DNA of 64,000 nt from Cynocephalus volans. Its lineage: Eukaryota > Chordata > Mammalia > Dermoptera > Cynocephalidae. How positions within the stretch are numbered: position 1 is the stretch's first letter; each line of letters opens with the position of its first letter. The notes under the pieces are model-generated. The model made no database searches and was not told the origin of the DNA. It was given only the letters and a program-made list of their open reading frames with translations. This document shows, in pieces, positions 1-9,900 of the stretch. Where the stretch lies: contig NC_084471.1 in assembly GCF_027409185.1 (NCBI RefSeq), positions 7,718,535 through 7,782,534 of the forward strand, in the 5' to 3' direction. Made by a program: the position numbers and the translations under genes.

Positions 1-484
1 AACACCCTCACAGCATTGCTGTGAGGAGTTAAATAAGCTAATGTCTTATAAACACCCAGGGCTTTATTCAATTGCACAAAAATTTATGGCATCCTTGCAA
101 CGTGCCTGGCCCCGTGTCTGGTTTGCAGGAAACAAAAGAGAGCTGTCATCTTGCTTAGTGTTGCTGGGAGAATCTTATGCCAGGAGGAGGGTGGAGGAGC
201 TTCAGGTACTCTCTACGTGCCAAGCAGAAAGGGTAAATGCCACACTGCGTTGCGTTTTTTATTCCACAAACGTCTGTCAAGGGCTCACTGTGGCGTCGTG
301 CTCCGTGGGCGCCGCCGTGAAGGGTCCCAGAGCCGGGGAGGAACCCGAAACTGCGGAACCTTTCTTCCCGGCCTTGGCTGCCCCGGGCGGCCCGGCAGGA
401 AATGCGTCAAGGACCACGCCGCGTCGCGGCGCCGCAGTCGGGCCCCGGTCGCCACGGTAACGCGCAGGCGGGAGGTGTTTCAGC
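1..484 (+). promoter_or_regulatory. MCAT: MCAT promoter and 5' UTR region
   Basis: Bases 1 to about 60 resemble the 3' part of an old MIR element. GC and CpG content rise sharply from about 290 and stay high through exon 1. This is a CpG-island promoter with no obvious TATA box at a useful distance. The transcription start is not visible from sequence alone. In human, TSPO lies beyond the MCAT promoter; no TSPO exon is seen here. Confidence 0.75.
448..461 (+). promoter_or_regulatory. RFX X-box motif upstream of MCAT start codon
   Basis: GTCGCCACGGTAAC fits the X-box consensus GTNRCC(N0-3)RGYAAC with both half-sites intact and a 2-base spacer. It lies 23 bases upstream of the start codon inside the CpG island, so it may be in the 5' UTR or core promoter. 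Binding by RFX1-3 is inferred. Confidence 0.5.
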
Positions 485-904
485 ATGAGGGTCCGGGTTG
501 CGCGGGCCGCGTGGGCCTGGGGCTGGGGCGCTGGTGGCCGCCGTGGCGCCTCGAGCTTCCCGGTGCCTCCGCCAGCCGCCGTGGATGTGGCGGAGCTGCT
601 GCGAGAGGCAACGACGGCGGAGGAGGGGCCGTGGGCGGCGGCGGCGCGGCGGGTGCCCGGCCGGTACTCCGTGCTCCTCTTCCCGGGCCAAGGCAGCCAG
701 GTGGTGGGCATGGGCCGCGGCCTTCTCGGCTACCCGCGCGTCCGCGAGCTCTACGCCGCCGCCCGCAGCGTGCTGGGCTACGACCTGCTGGAGCTGAGCC
801 TGCACGGGCCGCAGGAGGACCTGGACCGCACTGAGCACTGCCAGCCCGCTGTCTTCGTGGCTTCGCTGGCCGCCGTAGAGAAGCTCCATCACCTGCAGCC
901 CGCG
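485..904 (+). CDS. MCAT: MCAT coding exon 1
   Basis: Encodes residues 1-140, ending in the codons for HLQPA just before the donor GTGAGG. It holds the presequence and the first transacylase strand with GQGSQ. The exon is strongly GC-rich, being inside the promoter CpG island. Intron 1 (905-2161) follows in phase 0. Another ATG at 498 is in a different frame and is rejected. Confidence 0.96.
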
Positions 905-3900
905 GTGAGGTCCCAGGCCCCGTGGCAGGCCGGGGAAGGTGGACCCTACCCGAGAGGGTTCCTGCCTGCCAGGCTGGAGTGTTCCCCCGTCTGAATCATT
1001 AGGCAGCTGCTTACTGAGTTCCCCATATATACCAGGCACGGTTCTAGGCGCCGAGAGTAAAACAAGGATTCCTGCCTTAGGGGAGCTTGCATCTTAGGGG
1101 AGACGGAGAACAGCAATAAATGTGCTATGTAAATTACACTATATGTTAAAGATGGTACGTGTTATAGAATGAAATACAGAGCGGGGAAAGGGGGTGTGGG
1201 AGTGGAGGGCCAGGTTGCGATTTCTAATAATCCTTAATCATTGAATTAATTATTAAATGATTTAAAGAGGGGGCTGGCTGGTTAGCTCAGTTGGTTAGAG
1301 AGTGGCATTATAACAACAAAGTCGAGGGTTTGGATCCCTGAACCATCAGCCATCAAAAAAAAAAAAAAAAAAGACTTAAAAAGGATTAAACTTCATCCTT
1401 AAGTGAAGGATCGTTGAGAAGATGACGTTCGAGAGTGTCACTTCACTTGAAGGTGGTGAATTGATCACTGTTACTGTAGTATCAGTGCAGTAAATGTTAA
1501 GCTAGTGTATGAGATCCCTCACCCTATTTCACCTTCATGACCACCTGATGAGGTAAATACTGTTATTTTAGGGATGAGGAAAGGAGATTTGGGAATATTA
1601 AAGGAATTAGTTAAATGGTCCTGTGGAGTTGTAATAACAACATTCATTCAGTGCTTACCCTGGGGCAGGTCTGTGCTAAGCACATTGTAGACATTATCTT
1701 CACATAGTTCAGCAGCCCTGTGGAGTAGGTACTGTCCTCTGTTTTCACAGATGAGATGACTGAGGTTCAGAGAGATTAGGGAACTCTCCCAAGCTAAGAA
1801 ATCCACTGTCTGCGACTCCAAAAATCATGTTCCTTACTTCTGCGCTTAATCTCTACATACCGCATGGCCAGAGAGGCTGCTCTAGGGCAGAGGCAAGAGA
1901 ATCCAGAGCCCTGGGTTGGAGTCAGCATGACCAGGGAGTCAACTGGGCTTTAACTGGCCTTACCAGGGAAATTCCTTATCAGTAAAGAAGCCGGACTCGT
2001 GACTGTCAAGGCCACGTCTGTGGGCCCGTTCTAGCTGGAGCACCAGGCCAGTGGAACCTGGCTCGCTGAGACACCGAATACCAGGTCAGCTCCCAGGTAC
2101 AGAGCCCTGGAATGGAGCTCCCTCGAGAATTTGGTCTCACGTTCTGCATCTGCCACCACAGGTTATTGAGAACTGTGTTGCTGCTGCTGGATTCAGTGTG
2201 GGAGAATTTGCAGCCCTAGTGTTTGCCGGAGCCATGGAATTTTCTGAAGGTACACAGGAAGGGATTTGGTTTTGTGCAGAGGTGTGGCCTAGCTGGGCTC
2301 ACTGGGGACAAGGGACCCTACCAAAAATGATACTGGACCCTCTCAGGAGTGAAGGGAAGGGAGCACAAGGATGGTAATGACATTGAATCTCGAGGATCAG
2401 ACTTCACTGTGATAACCTTCTAATCCCGAAGGATTCATTAGGGATTTCCTTCCTTTTTGTAATCTCATGAAGTCTGCTTGCTTAACTGTACCCCCACCAC
2501 CTTGTACACTCTTACTCCACCCACAGCCCCCCAGTGCCTGCCACATGTAGATGCTCAATAGATGTACATTGAATGAAAAAGAGTAAATGAATATTTGATT
2601 TTGAGCCATACCAGTTTTAACTTCTTAAGATTTTTGCTTATATTTAAAACAGTTAAACATTTTTGCTTATAATTAAATATGGTCAAGGGATTTGAATAGA
2701 CATTACTCCAAAGAATATGTACAAGTGGCCATCATGGAAATGTAAATCAGGACCACAGTGAGGCTGGCTGGTTAGCTCAGCTGGTTAGAGCACGGTGCTG
2801 GTAACACCAAGGGCCAGCTGCCAAGAAAAAAAAAAAAATACAATGAGATTAACTCCACACCCACTTCAGATAGCACTCCACACCCACTAGGATGGCTTTA
2901 TACAAAAAATAAAATAAAATAATTATTGTTACTGGCCAGTTGCCAAAAATAATAAGTATTGACAAGGATATAGAAAAATAGGAGCTCTCATACATTGCTG
3001 GTGGGAATGTAAAAAGGTTCAGCCGCTGTGGAGAACAGTCTGGCCGCCCCTCAAAATGTTAAACATATGATTACCATATGACCCAGCTTTTTTTTTTTTT
3101 TTTTTTTTTTGCTGGCCAGTACAGGAATTAAACTCTGCCCTTGGTGTTATCAACAACATGCTCTAGGCTGGCTGGTTGTTCAGTTGGTTAGAGCACAGTA
3201 TTATAACACCAGTGTTAAGGGTTCAGATCCCTGTACTGGCCAGCCACCAAAAAAAGCAAAAGCAAAAAAAAATACCACACACACACACACACACACCATG
3301 CTCTAACCAGCTGAGCTAACCACTTTGTACTGCACTTTCAGCCTTTCACAAGAACTGTGGAGCAAATACATGTAAGAGCCTGTGGTCAGAAGTAGGAGAA
3401 AACACACAGGAAAGTGGAGAAAGCTTGTGGAAATCCTCCCATGCAGGCATTAAAGCAATAACTATGCAAAGTGTCAGGTGAAAAAGCTAAATATAAAATT
3501 GTAAATATGCTATAAATCTGCAAATTATGTACACATAAACTAAATTATGTACACATAAACTATGTGTAATAAAACAGTTTAATTAGGATGTTGAAAAATG
3601 AAACTTTTGGGCCGGCCCGTGGCTCACTCGGGAGAGTGCGGTGCTAATAACACCAAGGCCCCGGGTTCGGATCCCATATACGGATGGCCGGTTCGCTCAC
3701 TGGGTGAGCGTGGTGCTGACCACACCAAGTCAAGGGTTAAGATCCCCTTACCGGTCATCTTTTAAAAAAAAAGAAAAATGAAACTTTTTCCTTAACAATA
3801 AAAAAAAAACCTGAGGTGAAATCCACATAAAATACAATTAACCATTTCAAAGTGTATAATTTGGTGGTATATGGTATATTCATAATGTTGTGCAACAGCA

Positions 3901-6900
3901 GCTCTCTCTCTCTAGTTTCAAAACTTTCATCACCCCATAAAAGCACCCAGGCCCACTAAGCAATCACTCCCATTTCTGGGCCAGCTTTGACCCAGCAATT
4001 CTGCTTGGAGGTATATACCCAAGAAATTAAAACATACACCACACTGAAAAACTTGTAGACAGATGTTTACAGCAGCATTATTTATAACAGCCAAAAGGTA
4101 GAAACAGCTCAAATGTTCATCATCGATGAATTGTGATATATCCATTCAATGGAATATTTTTCACTCATAAGAAGGAATACAATACTGATACATGCTACAA
4201 CATTGTGAACCTTAAAAACGTTGTAAAAGTGAATGAAGCCAGACAAAAAGGTCACGTATTGTATGATTCCTTTTACATGAAATATCCAGAGTTCATGAGT
4301 CCAGTCCCTAGAAACAGCAGATTAGAGGTTAGCAGGGATGGAGGGAGGAAGGAGTGGGAGTGACTACTCAGCGGGCCTGGGTGCTTCTGTGGGGTGATGA
4401 AAGTTTTGAAACTAGAGACAGAGAGCTGCAGTTGCACAACATTATGAATATACCACATACCACCAAATTATACAATTTGAAATGGTTAATTGTATTTTAC
4501 ATGGATTTCACCTGTTTTTTTGTTTGTTTGTTTGTTTGTTTGTTGAAGATGACCAGTAAGGGGATCTCAACCCTTGACTTCGTGTTGTCAGCACCACGCT
4601 CAGCCAGTGAGCGAACCAGCCTTCTCTATATAAGGATCCAAACCCATGGCCTTGGTGTTATCAACACCACACTCTCCCGAGTGAGCCACTGGCTGGCCCT
4701 GTTTGTTTATTTTTCTTTTGATTGTTTTTTGTTTTTTGTCTTTTTCGTGACCGGCACTCAGCCAGTGAGTGCACCAGCCATTCCTGTATAGGATCCGAAC
4801 CCGCGGTGGGAGCGTCACTGCGCTCCCAGCGCCGCACTCTCCCGAGTGCGCCACGGGCTCGGCCCTGTTTGTTTTTTAATTAAGGAAAAAGTTTCATTTT
4901 TCCACATCCTAATTAAACTGTTTTATTACACGTAGGTTATGTGTACGTAATTTGCAGATTTATAGCATATTTACAATTTTATATTTAGTTTTTTCACCTG
5001 ACACTTTGCATAGTTATTGCTTTAATGCCTGCATGGGAGGATTTCCACAAGCTTTCTCCACTTTCCTGTGTGTTTTCTCCTACTTCTGACCACAGGCTCT
5101 TACATGTATTTGCTCCACAGTTCTCGTGAAAGGCTGAAAGTGCAGTACAAATACATGTAAGTGCTGAGTGAATGAAGATAGGTTAAGGAGAAAGGGTGCA
5201 GGGTCTACTACTCAGGCCCTCCCTGTTGTCCCATTAAACCCTGGGTGGGTCCCATGATCTCTCCTTTGTCTGTTCATCTCTCCTTCCCATCCAGGGAGCA
5301 GACCCAGGACCAGGATGTTAGCTGTCTAACAGTTACAGGCCAATCTTATGGTTCTTAATTGTTTTCCTGTTCAACATGATTTATTTTTAAATACTAAACT
5401 AATTAATAGTAACTCCAAGTTTTCATAACAACCCAGGTAGAGTGGATATTATCACCCTCATTTTACTAACTAAAAATCTGAGCCAGAAAGTTGTTACTTG
5501 CCCAAGGCAATGTAGCTCCAAGTCTGTTCCCCTTTACCCCAGGGTTTCTCAACAATGGCACTATTGACATTTTGGACCAGATAATTCTTTGTTTTGCGGG
5601 GGGCTGTCCTGTGTATTGTAGTGTGATGAGCAGTTTCCCTAGCAGTACCCACTAGATGTCAATAGCACTCTCTTCCAGTTGTAACAATCAGAAAATGTCT
5701 CCAGACACTGCCCTAGGGCAGAATCACCCTAGGTTGAGAACTATTGGCTTCCACCAAACCAGCTTTTTTTTTCCAAAAGATGACCGGTAAGGGGATCTTA
5801 ACCCCTGACTTGGTGTTGTCAGCACCACGCTCTCCCAGGTCAGCTAACCGGCCATCCCTATATAGGATCCGAACCCGTGGCCTTGGTGTTATCAGCACCA
5901 CGCTCTCCCGAGTGAGCCATGGGCTGGCTCCCAAACCAGCTTTAAGGGAGGAAGCTCCTTGGGTTAATTTTTATAGTGCCAAGAACAGCACCTGCTTTCA
6001 GCCGATGGAAGTAACAGCTGTGTGTAGTAGATATAGCTACGCAGAACCACGACCCTGTGGGCTGGTAATAAATACCAATATCAGTGTCTCCAGTGCAGAG
6101 TAGAACTTGGCCTTTGTCAGGTCTAGCCTTTCCTCCTCCATTATGTGTCTTGATTTTTCCAAATGCACTTCTCTCTGGATAGGTTTGTATGCAGTGAAAA
6201 TCCGAGCAGAGGCCATGCAGGAAGCTTCAGAAGCTGTCCCCAGTGGGATGTTGTCTGTCCTCGGCACGCCTCAGTCCAAGTTCACCTTCGCTTGTTTGGA
6301 AGCCCAGGAACACTGCAAGTCTTTGGGCATAGAGAACCCTGTGTGTGAGGTGTCCAACTACCTCTTTCCTGATTGCAGGGTGATTTCAGGACACCTAGAG
6401 GTTGGTGTTGATGGGAACCGTCTTCACAGGCCCCAGTCGAGTATGGAGGGTTGGAATTGCTCCACACCTGTGAGGCCCCAGTAGTGGAGCAGGTGCTCTG
6501 CTGAGCGTGGTCTTTAGGAAGTATGCGAGGGCAGGGCGAGTGTGTGGTAGACTGAGCACTGAAGAGACGGGCAGGAAGCCAGGACACTGCCTGGTTTCAC
6601 CACGTGCAGATGGGGGTCTGGAACAGATTGCCCAGCCCACATGTGAAGTAAAGGGGCTGGGCCACGTGATCTCCAGGCTTCCTACTGTAGATTCTGGACT
6701 TCTCACGAGTGTCCAATCTGGTCAGCCTGATCTGATTCCTTAGAGAAAGTAGAGCTGTTTGCTGTGGGATTGCTCTGCCATACCCTGCTTTTTCTTAGGT
6801 GTCTGTTTTTGCATCAAAGTTAATTTCCTTTTTTCTGTCCTTCTTCCACTTGCTGCTTCCCCAAACATTGTTTATAGAGTAGCTCCTATGTAACAAGTAC

Positions 6901-9900
6901 TGGGGATACAGACTGATGAACCCAGGTTCCTGCCGTCAAAGGAAGACAAGTGTCAACAGATGACTGCAGGCCCAGGGTGTCAGGAGGATGAGAGCAAGTT
7001 TGCTGGGCAGAGGGGCACTCTGAGGAGAGGCAGGAGCCCCAATGGAAAGGGTGGCAGGGACTGAGCACCTGGCACAGGGAATGCCGCATGATGCAGACTG
7101 GAGCATGAGGGGCTGTGCCCAGGGCCAGGCGGTCATTTGTCTTACCTGTGCTGTCTGGGAGGGATTCCAGTTCATGTTTATGCACAAGGAAGCTGAGGCA
7201 GAGAAAGAGGCGAGTGCTCGGAGAGAGGAGAAGGAAAATTGAACCCAAGTCTGTCTCACTCTGGAATCTTCTCCACTCAACTATGCTCAGTTCCTCTTTG
7301 TGTCTAAGGGCTGCCACCCACCAAGTGTCCTTCCATACCTCCTCTGTATCAATGAGAGCCAATAGGTCCCACGTGTGACCTTTCTGAAATGATGGGACGG
7401 TCAGTTACAGTGGCCCCAGTTAATCATAGAGCTGGGTGTTCATTCCCTTTAGCAGCCTTGGAAAGAGGCCTGTAAATGGTCCAGGAGGGGCCCCAGTCAG
7501 GGCAGGAATCTCTCACAGGCTCCCAGACAGGTGCACATCCAGTTGTGTGATGACTCCTGGGAGCCCAGGTTTGTGTTTTTGGTATCCTTGGAAGTGCCAC
7601 AGCAAAGAGCTCAGATGAGGGCAGGAGTACCCCTGTGCAGGGGACCCCTTCTCAACAGTTTTTTTTTTTTTTTTTTTTGTGGCTGGCCACTACGGGGATC
7701 TGAACCCTTGCCGTTGGTGTTATAACACTGCTCTCTAACTAACTGAGCTAACTGGCCGGTCCCCTTTCCAACAATTGATGTGAAGAACTACTTCACTTCT
7801 GCTAGACCAATGCCTGGGCTGAGGTTAGCCATGGAGGAACCTGCTGGACCCCAAGATTGTGGCCTTGACTCCTGTGGTCCTCACCTGGGACTTGACTTGG
7901 TTCAGCCGTTTAGTGAGTCCAGAGACCTTACGTGGAAAGCACTTTGAGACCACAAGTGCCACAGGAAGAGCCACTGGGAAGCCATCCATATAGGTACCGG
8001 TCATGCAAACAATCCAGGCATGGCAGGAAGGGCTTGGGTCACAGAGGCTCCCAGCCCCTGAAGCATTTCCCTCAGTGAGGTGGAGATGGATGGAGGGTGA
8101 CGATGGATGGGATAGGTCAGTCAGGACAGGTGAGGTTGTGCTGTGGTAACATAAACCTGTCAGTGTCTACAGAAGTCAAGTGTGGTTACCATACCCAGTA
8201 CTTGCAGGGCTCTGCTGCGCTTTGTTTATCCCCAGGGCTCAGGCTGCTGGAACAGTCTCTTTATGGAACATTGTTAGACTAAAAGGCAGAGGGAAAGTGA
8301 GACATGATCAGAGCACGTCCCCTGACAGTGCCTGGCAGGCAGTATATGCTCTTTCTGCAGGAAGAAACCCACAACCAAGAATAGTAATCCCTCCTACCCC
8401 TTGCAGGACAAACAGCTACCCTGTTATAATTTTTTCCCGTGGACCTGGATGGGCTTAGTGTGCAAGATAAAAGTAATTGCTAATCCTTAATATAGCACTT
8501 GTATGCCACGATAGTTCTCTTCACCATAGCTCTATGAGATAACTATTATCCCTGCCTTTTTTTGGCACTAGTATTTTAAAGATCTTTGCAACTTAGGTTG
8601 TCCGCAAACAGTTGCAAGTCCTTGGGCCTATTGGCTGGCCCAAGGCCCTTTCTAAGGTGCGCTTTAGAGAAGGCTTTTGGCTTGAGGGAGAAAGCTCTTT
8701 TCTTCTCTAAAGAAACCCCAGATGAGGCTGACAGTACCCCAGAGGTTCTAATGGCAAAGGCCCTGTGTTTTGTGAAATTGGGCTTGGATTTTCCTTCTGA
8801 ATTTTCATTTTGAAGACTGTGGAGTAACAAGAAAATAGGCTTGTTAAAAATTATGAAGGGTAAAAAAATAAAAATAAAATTGTAAGGTAACAAAATTCTT
8901 ATAGAAAACTAACACGTCAGATAGTGCTTTTCACTCTCTCACATCTTATCTGATTTGATCTTCTACCTTGTGCAGTAGATAAAACTGCTTATTTTAGGTA
9001 TGAGAAAGAAGAGGCTCATACATGTGAAGGGATTTGCCTGGGCCACCAAGCTAATAAATGATGGTTCTGGGACAGACTCACGTTTAGCAGCTTTGGGTCT
9101 CTCTTCAGCCATACTATGGTCACCTTGCAGTTGGGGCTTGTGAATGGTCACATCCCTAAATGGGGTTGAGACACTGGATATAGAACTAATTTTAACTGGA
9201 ATGAAAAAAGTGATTAAGGGTCATCACTCAGGGGTGGGCAGAATTAAATACAGGTGTGAATGTGGGGGAGAAGCATGTGACGTACAGAGGATTAAATACA
9301 GGTGTGAATGGGGGAGAAGCATGTGATGTACAGAGGACTAAATACAGGTGTGAATGGGGGAGAAGCATGTGATGTACAGAGGGTTAAATACAGGTGTGAA
9401 TGTGGGGGAGAAGCATGTGATGTACAGAGGGTTAAATACAGGTGTGAATGTGGGGGAGAAGCATGTGACGTACAGAGGATTAAATACAGGTGTGAATGGG
9501 GGAGAAGCATGTGACGTACAGAGGATTAAATACAGGTGTGAATGGGGGAGAAGCATGTGACGTACAGAGGATTAAATACAGGTGTGAATGGGGGAGAAGC
9601 ATGTGACGTACAGAGGATTAAATACAGGTGTGAATGTGGGGGAGAAGCATGTGACGTACAGAGGATTAAATACAGGTGTGAATGTGGGGGAGAAGCATGT
9701 GACGTACAGAGGATTAAATACAGGTGTGAATGTGGGGGAGAAGCATGTGACGTACAGAGGATTAAATACAGGTGTGAATGTGGGAGAAGCATGTGACGTA
9801 CAGAGGATTAAATACAGGTGTGAATGTGGGAGAAGCATGTGACGTACAGAGGATTAAATACAGGTGTGAATGTGGGGGAGAAGCATGTGACGTACAGAGG

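Larger units (their letters stand above)
290..960. promoter_or_regulatory. MCAT: CpG island over MCAT promoter and exon 1
   Basis: CpG dinucleotides are dense from the upstream flank through the whole of exon 1 and fade just after the exon 1 donor. This is typical of a housekeeping promoter and contrasts with the CpG-poor introns that follow. Confidence 0.85.
905..2161 (+). other. MCAT: MCAT intron 1
   Basis: Non-coding. It holds a CYN SINE at 1270-1372. At about 1490-1620 and 1630-1800 there are MIR-like stretches with the typical 'bases of a decayed gradient' wording: a GCTAAGCACATTGTAGA core and an ACAGATGAGATGACTGAGG tail. The rest shows nothing recognisable. Confidence 0.7.
3088..3987 (-). 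mobile_element. Composite insertion: SINE poly(T) + SINE + inverted copy of local DNA
   Basis: A 900-bp block sits inside an L1M copy between two exact copies of TGACCCAGC (3079-3087 and 3988-3996). From the left it has 23 T, then a reverse-oriented CYN SINE (itself split by a later SINE). Next comes 3325-3972, which is the reverse complement of 4355-5151 further along the same intron. The block behaves like one insertion event with a poly(A) end and a target-site duplication. The mechanism is inferred. Confidence 0.7.
4355..5151. repeat. Inverted repeat, right arm
   Basis: Partner of 3325-3972. It is in natural continuity with the L1M 3' end to its left, so this arm is probably the original and the left arm the copy. 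It is longer only because two reverse CYN dimers (about 4545-4703 and 4737-4866) inserted after the duplication. Confidence 0.85.
2250..6182 (+). other. MCAT: MCAT intron 2
   Basis: Non-coding. In order: an L2/MIR-like stretch around 2490-2580, CYN SINEs, a split L1M, the inverted repeat described separately, a MIR at about 5415-5530, a MER20 and a CYN dimer. No exon-like ORF with family similarity was seen. Confidence 0.7.
6401..9238 (+). other. MCAT: MCAT intron 3, part before the minisatellite
   Basis: Non-coding. It holds one reverse CYN SINE (7659-7763) and MIR-like pieces around 8465-8580 and 8905-9080. The rest is unassigned single-copy-looking sequence. Open frames here lack any recognisable protein signal. 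Confidence 0.65.

Noticed and set aside
1270-1372. tRNA-Ile genes suggested by TAGCTCAGTTGGTTAGAGC heads
   Set aside because: All copies have SINE tails, poly(A) and mutated stems. None folds as a full tRNA with a clear anticodon arm.
4354-4854. Open frames across the palindrome and SINEs
   Set aside because: They consist of L1 3' UTR and SINE sequence only.
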